In this document: piece by piece, positions 24,685 through 36,596 of the stretch | Layout: the number at the start of each line of letters is the position of its first letter | How positions within the stretch are numbered: the first letter of the stretch is position 1 | Assembly (NCBI GenBank): GCA_037178855.1 | Contig: JASJZC010000007.1 | Coordinates: 3,162,001 to 3,226,000, forward strand | From: Oscheius sp. JU75 | Lineage: Eukaryota > Nematoda > Chromadorea > Rhabditida > Rhabditidae | Direction of reading: 5' to 3' | DNA: 64,000 nt | Program-made: the position numbers and the translations under genes | The notes under the pieces: generated by a model | Told to the model about the DNA's origin: nothing | Databases searched by the model: none | What the model saw: the letters and a program-made list of their open reading frames with translations, nothing else

Positions 24685-27294
24685 TGTTTTGTTCTGAGTT
24701 TTGAGTGGGAGGTGCTAATGAGATAGTGGGACCGAAAAGGAACAGATGAATCAAGCAAGCAGACCGCTGGACAAATCGATGGAGCTTATCAGCAGAGTAT
24801 AAACCAGGGCAACTCGGGCTGTTTCGGATGCAGAATATTAAAAACTATTGAGAATTGCAGCTCAACATGAGCAATTGGGTAATGGAAGTGAGAGAAAAAG
24901 AGCAGTCTGGGTCAATAGTGGTAAGATGAGGAGCAGCAAAAGGCCTAACACCTGCACTGTCATTCTCTAATTGACCGTATTGGGACGAGCTACAATACGC
25001 AACCTAATTATAATAATTCGGAGCCAAGGTGTTAAAAAAACGGGACTGTACAGTTGACAAATGTTGCGACTATGGTCATTTCCGCAATAGTTGAATGTTG
25101 CGGCAAGTGTCACCTACTGGAAAAAAGATAAGAAAGGAACGTTCCGTAATTGTGAATTTCATGACAAAAAGTGGTATTCCCACGATTGAACACTATAGCA
25201 TGTGTGTCAAGTGAGATGCGAGGGCAGAGGGCAATGCATTTGATATCGCAGGTGGTCCTCTTTGGGATAGTAAGTCATGCGCTGCGCGAGTTACGCAACA
25301 GGCACTGCTATCAGCCGGCAGCCAGTAATAAAAGACAGATGTCAGTCGACGGCCGACAGAGTCCGTGGATGGCCGGAAGAAGGAACACCTGATCGAGACC
25401 TTGGTCACAATCAGCCTCTTTGACGCGTCGGACTCGTCTGAATAGTGCAAACTTCACACCTTTCAAGCGTATTATCACGTAATCATAAGACTGATACGGA
25501 TGCATTTTTTGGGGCACCGGGAGACGAAAAACCGCGGCATAGACACAGCTGATAAATTGCGCTCGATGACGGATAGGAGGAGCTTCTCAAGTTGAGACCA
25601 CTTGAAAGGCGCTACAAAATCGAAGATTGAAAAAGATCGAGACAATTGGAGGGGAAGATAAATGGTTTCAAGTAAACGGTCGAAAGGTGTGAAGTGAACA
25701 AAAAGTGATTGATTAGGTGGCGTCGGGGGTTTTTTCCCGTTCATCAGGAAACAGTCTCGCGTATATAGAAAATAGAACGAAAAATGTGGCGGAAACAGTT
25801 GAGGGTGGAACTCGGGGAGCCAGGTGCGTATTGCGCTAGAAGAAAAGGGTCGTACAGCTGGTAATCTTCCCCGAGTTCACTACGACGAAATGTCCCATGG
25901 AAGAGTACGCATGGGACATGAACCAGCAAACGAGGGAACCAATTACTTGACCAACGAGCTTCCACAGCCAAATTGGTCCAAGTCGGAAAAAAGTACTTGA
26001 CCACTGGGGAGGAAGAGAAAAAGAAATGAGAGCAATTGTGCGGGTGCAGAGCTAAAGAGGATGGGCAGTGTGTTTGCTGGGGCGACGGCAGATGATAAAG
26101 AGACTGTTTTGGGACACCGATTGCTTGTGACTAATCTAAGCGAGCATCAATCGATGCTCCGCTGTAGGTAAGCTAGCGTACAGGCAAATTTGCATAAGAC
26201 GTCTGAAGATTAGCCTCGACGGTCATTAGCACACGACGACACCTATGAGTGTTTGTACTGCGACTCTACTCCACATGGCATCTAGCATGCACCTGTTGCT
26301 ATTGTACATCTGCTCATCTTCGAATAAATACTTCCTACACTATAATATCTTCATTCTTAAAAGAATAGCCTATTTCCAACAAAGTGCTCAAGAAATAGTT
26401 TGTAACAAAGTTTCCAGTTTATGCAATAATAAATGTTTGCACAGTAGAGTATTAAACCCGAATTATTATTAGAGTTTGGCAATGATCCAAAGCACGATTT
26501 TGTGAAAGTTGCAGAGCAGTATCCAATGACAAGATGAAAGCAAATAAAACAGTAGGAATAACTGTTACCTGCGATGTTTCTTCTATTGTTTGCTCATGAG
26601 ACGAGCAAATGGTCTAGACCTGCGGACATTCGATTGATCGACATGACTTTTTAGTTTCTCTAATTGCAAACATCATTATGAGTGTAAGCTGAGAGTCTAT
26701 CTTCCGAACTGTGATGGTTGCGGCGCTAAGATAAAGGACACGACATGAACGAAACAAATTCTAAGGATGATCGGCAAAGCGTCAGGTGTTTTCCACCATT
26801 CATTATGCCACCTCTGCCGCAGGACTCGTCCCTCTTGCTCCCAGCTGTTACACTGACCATCTTTCAGCATGTTTGATTACGTGGGAGTGAATTAACGGTT
26901 TCAAACAAGGAAAAGTGTGCGGGAGTGACAATTACGCATTCCTTGGAGAAAAAACCGATATCGAAGTTACGGAAGTGTTAGCAAATGAAACATTGTTCAG
27001 GCACTGCCCACTGATTCAAAAACCGTCCCGAAATGAAGAAGCGTTAGGAATCAAACGAACTGTTCACAAAGAACATTTGAAGCACAAAGGTAGCGGTATT
27101 CTCTCTGACGCATAGAGAAACGGTTCCGACTACGTCTGCGGATACAAATAAGTTCGCAGAGAAGCTTTAAAAAAAGTTAACCGTTAACATAAGTTTGGCT
27201 CATAATATGTCTTCAAGAAGGGTAAACTAGGCAAGACGGAGTTCATTGACACATGCTATACAGAAAGAGGTAAATGACGGTTCGTTTGGGAAAA
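24685..27294. other. Intergenic, no gene supported
   Basis: The region separates the membrane protein from the homeobox gene. Two abutting minus-strand frames at 25475-25744 and 25744-26004 are open for 86-89 codons but show no domain, no signal peptide and no splice pattern. Large regulatory regions are common upstream of membrane-protein genes and downstream of homeobox genes. Confidence 0.4.
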
Positions 27295-29548
27295 CTACAT
27301 GATATTGTGAGCTTGAGCTACTGCCAAAGCTCCATAGTTGAAGAGAAGTCGGGCGGCTGCTGCTGGGTCAAGTGGTCCAGGTAAGGCCATTGGACGGAGA
27401 GCCATCGGTGAGGACACTGTCGGCATCAAGCTGCAAGATATTTGTTTGTTTAGTTGATACACTGGGTCATTCTCAAGATTTCAATACTTACTGTGGTGGC
27501 AACTGTGGAAGACGATCAGTGGCCAGTCCAGCAAACATGTTGGCTCGGTGAAGCTGAAGATTGGGCTCTTCTCCGGCATTCGACTGTCGTTTGAACTTGT
27601 TTCTTCGGTTTTGGAACCAAATCTTGACCTTAATATAAACTGTACGTTGTATTCGGTTACAGTTACCTGAGTCTCGGTAAGATTCAGCTTCTGAGCAAGA
27701 TGGGCGCGTTCGCCACTGCTCAGGTAACGCTTCATGTCGAATGTCATCTCTAGTTGGGACACCTGAAAAAATAAATTACAAATGCAAGCACAAAACTAAC
27801 CTGATGTCTACTGAACACAGTTCTGGTCTTTTTCTTTCTGCTGGAACTGTTCACATCGTGATGTCCATCATCGTCACTTCCCCGTCCTTCGCCAGTCTCA
27901 TCGTCCTCTTCCTCCACATCCGAATCCAACGGACTACCTCCCATGGAGTTACGATTGTCATGGGATATGTCTTTGCTCTAAAGTTTCATGACTAAGAATC
28001 CATTTACACAAACCTCATCCCTAATTCCGGACAAAGCAGGCTCAGATCCTTGCTTGGAGCTGGTTTCTGAAAGACGCTATTGTTTATGAGTACGGTAGTA
28101 ATCAAGACCTATGAACAATATTTTCCAGTGGCTTACGGCTACTAATTAAATTGAATGCGAGAGTCTTCACATCATTTCCTAGATTACATAGCGCCAATTA
28201 GATGTCGCCAAAACACGCTATTATCTCTTCTGAGAAGGAAGAATACGGTAGGCACGAGTCAAGACGGATTATGTCAAGGTTTAGTCTAGCATGTCGGTAA
28301 GCGCTTCCTCTGATTCTCGATCTCAAAAGAAATTTCAGTCTCTGAGTTGAACAGTTGTTCTCGAGCTCCAAAGTTCGTATTAGATTTCTGAATCAGTTTC
28401 AGACCGATGTCTTGAATGACGACAGTAGAGCATGGTCGAGTGATTTTCGAAAGACTTTAGGCGTTACTTTTTTCAGTATTGTAACTATTTGATTAGAATG
28501 CCTCAAAATAGCAAAAGAAAAGTCTAAGGAACACATGTTACATCTGTCAGGTGTGAACTGCCTTTGGCGGCACAACCTCGAGCGACCGATTAGTTGCAGA
28601 ATATACGGAAGTACAGAGGACAAAGCTAATTGTCCTAGTAGGTGGTCGATCCTTATCTAATACTTCTTCTACCAAGTAATGCGGTCCTCTTTTTAGCGAC
28701 CGACTCTTCTTAATTAGGCGCAGACCGTGTGCACTTTTGCCTTTGTTTCTCGGGTCAATCTGGTCGCCTCGAAAACAGTACCCCAATTATGAGACGCAGA
28801 CGGGAATTTATGCAGAAAGGACCATATTCAAGAGGCGCTGCAATCCGAGACCGTCTTGCGATAATATGCCTTCCGCCTAAGGATCACAACGGCCGGCGGT
28901 ATTTAATTTGAAGAGAATCTGGCACCTCTGAGGTCAAGTTAGGCAACTTGGATAAGAGAAGGCCCATTATTCCAAATTGTAAACTAATCGTGGAACTACC
29001 AAAGCTGTCTCATTCAAACTCTTCTAGATCTTTTTCGAAGAAGGGTGCTAAAACCATGAGAATTGAATACTTATCAAACTTGACTCGACGAGAAGATCCA
29101 TTCTATTGTAAAACTCACCAGACTGAGTGTTAGATGATGTATCCGGCTTCTGCATCGTCTGTAACGATACCCAAGGTAGGAATGGAAATCCTGGATGTGT
29201 GAGAGAAGGTGCAATGGGAACGACTCCGGGGAGAATGCCATGATGGAAGAGAGCTGCCAGCTGAGGTAGTGCAACTCGTGGATCAAACATGGAAACTGCT
29301 GTATTGTCACTCTCATGTCCATCTGAGGAAACTGATGGAGATCCGTGAGATCTGAAAATGACTCATTGAAAAGACCCATTATCTTTGATTCAAACGCTTT
29401 GAATATGAACTCACTGCTTCCTGGAGTTGTCCAAGAGATCAAGAATGTTGAAACGAGCCTTGGCCAAAGTGACATCTTCGTTTCCGACAGTATTCTCAGC
29501 ATCACTTGGCTCGATTTTACAAACAAGATCTGCTGAAGTATCCGCCAT
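27295..29548 (-). CDS. mls-2: HMX/NKX5-type homeobox transcription factor (MLS-2-like)
   Basis: DNA-binding developmental regulator acting in the nucleus. The homeodomain, about 27830-27560, begins [13 protein letters not shown], continues [20 protein letters not shown], then LNLTETQV, and ends [12 protein letters not shown]; the FDMKRYLSS helix I-II segment is diagnostic of the HMX family. Upstream of it is an acidic patch ([14 protein letters not shown]). The N-terminus, from ATG 29548, contains [10 protein letters not shown], which fits the short repressor-type motif at HMX N-termini. A Pro/Leu-rich exon lies at 29350-29120. The C-terminus is Ala/Pro-rich ([20 protein letters not shown]) with the stop at 27295. 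The intron from about 28070 to 29115 is the longest in the gene. In C. elegans MLS-2 controls mesodermal cleavage orientation and neuron fate; a similar role is inferred only from the family. Confidence 0.9.
28070..29115 (-). other. Long intron of the HMX gene
   Basis: About 1 kb with no supported exon, in a genome where most introns are near 40 bases. Such an intron in a developmental regulator is a likely place for enhancers. Confidence 0.5.
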
Positions 29549-31594
29549 CTGTAAGATAACTGTTACTAGAGGAAACAAGAGGGATAAAGAGTCAAAACAG
29601 AAGTGAGAAAGCAAACTAATGAAGCGGGTTATTTTTCTGTTACAATCGGTTGTAAGTCATTGCCAATTATGACAGGTGGTAACTTGGTATTTTTGTCTAC
29701 AGACTATGCGTACTGGAATGACAATAGTGAAAGTGATTCAATGAGACTACTCGGGTTAGCGAAAAGAGGCTGCGGATCCTGGAGGAAGACAAAACAGCTT
29801 TTGGACAAGACTCCGCCCCGACTACGGTAGGGATATCCACAAATGGGCGCCTCTCCAAAAGGGGCCGATTAGGCTAATTACCCTAAGTATATTCTAACGA
29901 ACGTATCATTCTAATTGTGCTACAGGTTGGGTTAATAATGTCATGATAGTGTATCAGTGATAACTGTAAAACTTTAAAAGACTTTGTGTCGGGTCGGTCG
30001 AGATTGCGGCGATTTGCGCAAATCGACATTGGCGTTAAAATAACTGGCCTGATAGAGGAGAAATGGTTTTGAGACGAGTTTTCTCGCGAGAGTGACCGGG
30101 TGAGTGACATTAGTGTTAAAGGAGGAGGGTTCTGACCAACACTTTCGAGATTCATTACGTAAATTATCTGGAAATGTGTTGCTGTGGAAGCCTTAATCGG
30201 CTGACTTACATTAATTAGAGGTCAGCTAGGGGGATTTCCAGGTGTCATATTAACAGGTAATCCGAAAATGGCTCCAGGAGTGGTTGTGCACACCCGGTTC
30301 AATTTAGACAAGCTTGGTAACGGCCAAAAATTTGAAAGACCGACGGAGAAGTATAAGCAGGAAACATTCTCAGTATTCAGAATAAAGAAACAGAACAAAG
30401 CCTGTTCTTGCGTAAAATGAGGCGGACAAACACCGTTTGACGACTCGGATCTTCTGCATATACGTAGGCTATAATTGCTGTCAAAAACGTTAAGCCTATT
30501 AACATTTGACACTTTTCTCACTAGGGGGCTTCCGAAACAATGGCTTGCTGGAAGATATACTTGTCAAGCCGTCATGGGATTAATTATGAGTTGCGTTCAC
30601 ACCGTGTCACACAAGATGCACTCCCAGTAGGAGATTTCGCGCCGGAAGTAAGCAGGCATCATACCCCGCAGTGTTGTTCAACGCTAATTACGGTAAATGA
30701 GGACAGGGCACCCATGTTCTGTTCACACAGTTCACTCCTCGTTGCTCTTCCGAGAGAACCCATAATAAAAGCGACAAATGCTTCTGGCAAGTGTTGCGGT
30801 TACGATCCTTTGCTTGACCGGAAATGTTTGCTGTTCCCACGGATAGTACAGAAAGAATCGAGGTGTTAAGAGCAACCTGTACAATAGAAGGCGCGAATCT
30901 AATTAGGGTAGAAAAGCCGACGGAAGGCCTTTCGACCATCAAACTCGGGATAAATTCAAACGAGACTCTGGCACATATGAACCATAAAACATCTTCGCAC
31001 TTGAGTCTCTTTGTACGCCCGACGCGCACAGATGTCCGACTTTCTTGTGTTGCGAGTTTGAATCGATGTCTCTGATCAGAATTGATGGCTTGACTTCATA
31101 TAGTTTATGCCCAGGATAAACCAAAAGAGATATATTGACGGAACAAATTTGCAGGACTAATCTGCTTTCAAATGACAGTTTGCATAGGTTCATTTATCAT
31201 GCGGGTTCTAAACTTAAGTTGACCTACAGCAGCGATTCTTTAGATCACTGGTCGTGTGATCTGCAGTGGGTTTTGAGAAAGACTAACTATAAGTGACATT
31301 CGGCCCCAATGTCCCCATGTCAATTATCGTAAAAGAGAGGAATATCCATCTCAGGATAAGAGGCAAATTAGCCGTGCTGATGCCAACATCTACCAAGACC
31401 ATTGTGTCAATTATTGAGCCTCCGCAAATGGCATTCGTCAATTCTCACTAAAAACCTCAACAGCTGTTAACTGGGAGTGTATCAACTGTTATTACAAAAA
31501 AGAAGGGATAGGTTCGTGAACCGGAATCGGTATTAGGCAAATGAACTGACTGCCAATGGGTAGAGGAACAACTGTTGCGCAACCAAACCATTGC
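29549..31594. other. Divergent intergenic region
   Basis: It lies between the start of the HMX gene on the minus strand and the start of the Met/Gly-repeat gene on the plus strand, so both promoters should be here. The open frames seen are short or lack any domain. A CTTACAG acceptor lies right at the HMX start (29549-29555). Confidence 0.5.
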
Positions 31595-32903
31595 ATGCGT
31601 CTGACTACTTCTTTCACGTTTTTGTGTATTCTCCCTTTAACTATCTCTACTTGTGTTGTTGGTAGGAAACTTTTTTTGTTTCACACAAATTCAGTTGAGT
31701 ATAAATGCATCGCAGGCGGGTCGGACTATACACAAGCTAATAGAGATGACTGCAGGTACGATGCTTTTGTAAGCAATTTATGTTTAGCCGATTTGTGCAC
31801 TGTTCTCTTGGACAGACAACTTATTGGCAGTGCAGAAAAGGATATATTTTTGACTCTTGCCAACAGGTACAGAGCCAAATAGATAAGTGAATCAGATGTT
31901 TTTGACCTGTGTTCGAGTGAATTCGAATAATCCACGTTATGAATGCTTCAGTGCTACAGATATGCAGTGTGTTGTCCAGAAGGAAAGACCATTTGATTTG
32001 TTACAGGTGAGCACTTCCGTTTAAGTTGAAAGAGTTCATTCCAGTTAAACAGGGCGGAAGTCATTGTAGATCGGAGTGACTTGTATAGAAAGTGACGTTG
32101 TATGACTCATGAAAACTGATATTTAAAAAAAGTCATTATTTCAGGCACCTCCAGAACTTATTCCTACTGCTGCTCCAACAACTACTTCAACTACAACGAC
32201 ATCGAAACCTGCAGTTGTGTCACCGCTGCTGCAGACGTTATTTTCCAACGGGGCTTTGCCACCCAATTTAATGTCTTCTTATAACCCCAATCTTTATGGC
32301 GAGGTGTTCTGACTCATGGAAAAACTTGTGCTGTTCAGGTCCCGGAATGGGAATGTCAACCGGTGGTCTTGGCTTCAACATGAACCTCAACTACAATCCA
32401 CTCATGGGATGGGGTGTTAATTCTAATGTTGCCTACGCAATCATAACCAACTCAATATAATATTCAGTTAGCTCTTGAGACGCCATGGTCAACTATGCTA
32501 GCTCCATTACTAGGATTGCCTATGATTCCAACAGCTGGAATGCCTTTCATGCCAGGAATGGGTTTGGGGCTACCAGGGATGGGCATGGGAATGCTCGGAA
32601 CGGGTATGGGCATGCCTGGGATGGGACTTGGAATGGCTGGAATGGGTTTCCAGCCAATGATGAGTGGAATGATGGGATCAATGCCAGGAATGCCTTTTTC
32701 GCCCATGTTCAGTCCCCCAAAGCAGAAAGCGGCACAGCTGATGGTGTCGGTGCGGTGGAAGGACGCCGGTAATCTCTAAAAACTAATGAGACAAAAAGGG
32801 CGTTTCCAGTTCGTGTCAATGCTTGTGTTCCGACTGATCCGTGGCCAGGCAGCGCCCTTCCTATCACACCTCCAACCAAAATCGATGAAACTGTCTCCTG
32901 ATA
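31595..32903 (+). CDS. Secreted Met/Gly-repeat protein
   Basis: The start at 31595 gives a signal peptide (MRLTTSFTFLCILPLTIS); an in-frame ATG at 31556 would put 13 polar residues before it and is less likely. The N-terminal domain of about 100 residues contains several Cys (YKCIAGGS, DDCRYDAFVSNLCLADLC). After introns comes a Thr-rich linker (APTTTSTTTTSKPAVV), then NLYG-PGMGMSTGGLGF, joined by a 40-base intron that only works with a GC donor. Next is a repeat of Met/Gly/Pro hexamer-like units (GMGLGLPGMGMGMLGTGMGM) from about 32550 to 32690. The tail is ACVPTDPWPGSALPITPP ending at TGA 32901-32903. No known family was recognised. A Cys domain plus a low-complexity hydrophobic repeat suggests a structural extracellular protein, for example of cuticle or another secreted matrix. 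Confidence 0.68.
32550..32695 (+). repeat. Degenerate GGNATG hexamer repeat within the coding exon
   Basis: Tandem units close to GGAATG/GGGATG encode alternating Gly and Met with Pro or Leu. The same DNA is also open on the minus strand (Pro/Ile-rich) and in another plus frame (Asn/Gly-rich), which is a by-product of the 6-base period. Confidence 0.75.
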
Positions 32904-32961
32904 AAAGCTTCTCTTTAAATGTTTTTTTATCGACATGACAGGAAGAAGAGAGAAAGTTTGC

Positions 32962-33725
32962 TCAAACGCAAAGATGAGCAAAGAAAACAGAAACTATTCC
33001 TATGACCACATCAGCAGCTGACAGAATCGAAGCTCCCACAGCCAGCCAAAATGAGTAGCCGAGCTAAATGAATAAGATAGCAAGTGACAAGTACACAAAA
33101 AACCTGTCCTGGCACATGATCTGGATACGGAGTTGTACCATTGGTCACTCCATAGATAACAAATTCCTTTCCATTAACTCCGTAGACAATCACGGAAATT
33201 GCCAATAGCTGAAGAAAACTGAAAAAAAAACATGAAAAAGATACTAACGATGGTAGAAACGATGGCGACCGGCACAATAGGATGAATAAGACACTTTTTG
33301 AAACAACAAGTTAGCCTGAAACGTATCTCAACTTCCAACAACAGTAATTTTTACAGTGTGAGTAAGTTCCAAGCAAGAGCTATAACTTGCGCGAACATCG
33401 CCAGCCACATGCAAACGATGACGACGTGTTGCCAGCTGGGAATAGTCTAAAACCATCTAATGGCTGTATCGGACAACATCTTACGTCCCACCAGTCACTA
33501 CAGTCGTCCCCTTTCAAAAACTTTGCGCAAGAATATGACATGAGTCCTTCTCCTTTGGAGAAGATGTTTGCCTTATCCTTTCCGGTATCGATGGTCCAAC
33601 CTGATTTGTTTTTATGCATGTACAACAATCTGGATACCTGGAGTGAACAATGCAGTAGCCGTAAGCGCCAGAGTAGCGAGCATTACCAGCCCGTAGATTA
33701 TCTGACCAATTGTGGAAATACACAT
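32962..33725 (-). CDS. Clc-like four-TM protein, copy 1
   Basis: Four-transmembrane protein of the nematode Clc-like (claudin-related) type. TM1 is in QIIYGLVMLATLALTATALF after ATG 33725. The first extracellular loop starts GWTIDTGKD and holds the paired Cys region SCAKFLKGDDCSDWWD. TM2 is HVVIVCMWLAMFAQVIALAW, followed by the cytoplasmic TCCFKKCLIHP motif, TM3 (PVAIVSTI plus LQLLAISVIVYGV) and TM4 (GYSFWLAVGASILSAADVVI). The stop is at 32962. Introns are 35-60 bases. Its exon structure and key motifs (C..C..WW, CC.KK.(L/I)IHP, FW.A.GA, AADV) are shared with the two genes to the right, so the three are tandem duplicates. The role is inferred: cell-surface or junction-related membrane protein. 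Confidence 0.82.
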
Positions 33726-34493
33726 CTTTCTCTAGAAAATGGTCAATTCGAAAAAGGAAGTAGGACTGAAATGGTGGCTCGGTTTGAAAAGGAAGGAAAA
33801 TGAACCAGCACTACGCAATGAATTCTGGTGGGAAATGACACTTTGCCTGTCGCCAAATTGGTGTGATATGAATTAAGAGTCCATAAACAGCCAATTCGAC
33901 TAGGAGCAAGCGCGTCCATATCACAACTAAGTTCCTGTATTGAATCACTGTCTTTTATATTCTCCAGATTCATTGCCTTCACTTCTCGTCATTAGCTTGA
34001 TGAATCATTGTAATTTTATGCACAGAATTAGAAGTTAACTATTACACAAGTAGCAAGTGACAAGGTGCGACTAGTGACACATATGTAACACTTTCGAATA
34101 GCTTTCGTTCAGAGTTAAGCAGTATTTTTTTAAACCGTTCTTTGCCAGTGCTGCGCAAAACCAAATTTATTTAATGCTAGTGCCTTAGATTAAAGCTTCT
34201 TGAATTTTATCTTTCTGGTATAACTGTTTTTAGTAAAAACGGCACCTAAAATTTGTTAGGGTGCACTCTTAATGCATATTATATAGATAGGACGCATCAA
34301 TAGTCCACTGGTTACATACCTGCATGCTACAACTCACAAGTTAGTAAAGTATCTTGTCTGTATTTCAGTCAGAATACACTCATCGTCTGACAGTTCCATT
34401 GTTAATAAAGACCTTTGAACACGTGTGGATAATGCGGAGGTGACGATTTATTACATTCTTCAAAAAGTACATGTAGGCATGCGTAAAGAACAC

Positions 34494-35111
34494 TTATAAG
34501 TGGTGTCTTCCAAGGAACACTGTAATTCCTCCTACGAGCACATCAGCGGCAGAAAGGCATAAGGCCCCAATAGCCATCCAAAAGGACCATCCAAGCTCAG
34601 GTTGCGTTTGCTGCTGATCATTTGTTTTTGGCCACTTCAAATTCTTGTAACTACAGACAAATGTGATGATTGATGCAAGAAGGAAGGCGAGGATGAGAAG
34701 AGAGAAGAGGGAAAGTGGATGAATCAGCCACTTTTTGCAACAGCATGCAAAACTGAAATTGATCGATTTGATAGGAGACAGATTGACTGTACCATGTGAA
34801 AAGATTCCAAGCTAGGGCAATACATTCGAGAGCCATTGCGATACACATCATGACTGCAACAGCACGACGCCAGTTGGAAGAGTTCTAAAAACGTTTTGAA
34901 TGCATTTGTCGAAAGATTGACTTACATCCCACCAGGACCCACAGTCATTGCTGCTGTAAACACAAGAGAACGGCATGATTCCAACATGGGATCCTTCGAT
35001 ATTCTTGAGATCAGCCCAGCTGCTGGTAAATGTTGCGATTGCAGTGAGTACCAGACAGCCAACCATAAGGACTCCATAGACTAGTTGGCCGCAGCACGAA
35101 AATATACACAT
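34494..35111 (-). CDS. Clc-like four-TM protein, copy 2
   Basis: Starts at ATG 35111 (MCIFSCCGQLVYGVLM), with TM1 continuing VGCLVLTAIATF. The loop contains WADLKNIEGSHVGIMPFSC and NDCGSWWD; then SSNWRRAVAVMMCIAMALE forms TM2, the CCCKKWLIHPLSLFSLLIL segment leads TM3, and GWSFWMAIGALCLSAADVLV forms TM4 before the end at TAA 34494. Motifs and intron positions match copies 1 and 3. An in-frame Met is not seen further upstream. The spacing to its neighbours is about 770 bases on both sides, too large for a typical nematode operon, so each copy probably has its own promoter. Confidence 0.83.
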
Positions 35112-35887
35112 TCTTCTTAAAACGTCTCTTTCAAAAAGTAGCTGAAATGGATAAAAAAGGTAAACACAGGCAGCGCTTCGCTTGCTTGTATCGAGCCCTT
35201 TCGATTGATTCACGGGCTAGTCTTAAATATTCCTTATCAGCTTGATTTCCACTACCTATCGCGAAAAAATCCCGTGTGAATCACTCAAAACGTCATTTGG
35301 GTGTATACTTACTAAATACCAAAATGAATAATCAAGAGAATAGAGTGATTTTAGGTTCAGGAAGATACGTGAACACTGAAGCTGGTATTGCAAGCCGGAT
35401 CCGTTTCTTAAACAGGTGAATCAGAATACTTTGCCTAAGAAAGTGCCAAGTCTGTTGCAAACCAGTTTAGCCATGAATTGAGAAATATTTGCAACGATAC
35501 TAAACGTGAGGAATTCTGTCTCCGCAGGAACGCTTACACTAACTAAATATTTTCTATTTTGATGACAGTCGGCCAGATAAGGATGCTTCGAACGGACAAA
35601 AACATGGCCTGGCTGTTGTTATTTTGGGGTAGAACTATTTGACAGATGAATAACGCTCAGAACTTTCATACGAGTTGTTATTGACTTCTGAAATTTTCTT
35701 GAGCTCCCGTTGCATTGCCAAATGAACGTACTAGATATCGACAAACATAATTTATTTCATCAAATGCAAAAGAACCCGGATTAGATGCAGGAGGGAATCC
35801 ACCGTCATGGTAAGGAAACCGGCAATTGTGGAATATCACAGTTGAACAAAACAAGGGAAAAGATTGTGCTTCGAGATGTTGATAGTT

Positions 35888-36596
35888 TTACAGCCCGCTT
35901 TCTCCTAGACATACAGTCATGGCCCCAACGATCACATCGGCCAAGGCGACAACTGCTGCTCCCACAGCCATCCAGAAGGACCACCCGAGAGTAATATCGA
36001 ATGAATTGTTGAAATTTGAGCCTTCTTAAAAAAACAGTCAGACTCGGCGCGAATAGGATTCTTACGGAAAACGTCCTTGTTGTTGATGCCGTACACGATC
36101 AGTCCCGCTGTTAGGCAAACAGTAATGATCAAAGCAAAAAGAGTCAGCGGGTGGATGATGTACTTTTTACAGCAGCAGGCGAAACTGAAAAATATTTTGA
36201 GGTAACTGCTCAAACAGAAAGTAAGAGCCATCAGTAAATAGAACGAAACTCACAAGGTGACAATGTTCCAGATTAAGGCAATGATTTCAACGATGAGAGC
36301 GACGATCATGAGAATAACGACAGCTTTCTGCCATCCAGGAATGTTATTCCACCAGTCTTGGCATTTGTCTCCTCCGGAATGACTAACACAGTTCCATGGC
36401 ATCAAACCAGTATTTGGCTCAGTTTGTGAGCTTAGATGCAGAGTGTTTTTGGTATCAGACCAACCTATAATGATCAAATGCTTTGGAAATTAGGAGCAAA
36501 TTTACTGCTTGTGAAAAGAGCAATGGCTGTCAAAGCCAGACATGCGAGCATAAGCAGGCCATAGATGATCTGTCCACACATAGAGAAGCAGCACAT
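35888..36596 (-). CDS. Clc-like four-TM protein, copy 3
   Basis: Starts at ATG 36596 behind a TTTTGCAG acceptor. TM1 is QIIYGLLMLACLALTAIALF. The extracellular loop reads SWSDTKNTLHLSS, then GLMPWNCVSHSGGDKCQDWW and IPGWQK. TM2 is AVVILMIVALIVEIIALIW, next FFACCCKKYIIHPLTLFALI into TM3, a short loop with GINNKDVF, and TM4 GWSFWMAVGAAVVALADVIV. The protein ends CLGESGL at TAA 35888. Of the three copies this is the cleanest model: every junction is in phase with canonical GT-AG ends. Copies 2 and 3 look closer to each other than to copy 1 at the CCCKK(W/Y)(L/I)IHPL and GWSFWMA motifs. Confidence 0.86.

Noticed and set aside
25475..26004. Two abutting minus-strand frames with overlapping stop and start
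   Set aside because: They resemble a bacterial-style overlap, but the genome is nematode and neither frame shows domain or exon features.
32464..32706. Minus-strand Pro/Ile-rich frame opposite the Met/Gly repeat
   Set aside because: It is the reverse of a 6-base repeat that keeps all frames open; the plus-strand exon has a signal peptide and in-phase neighbours.
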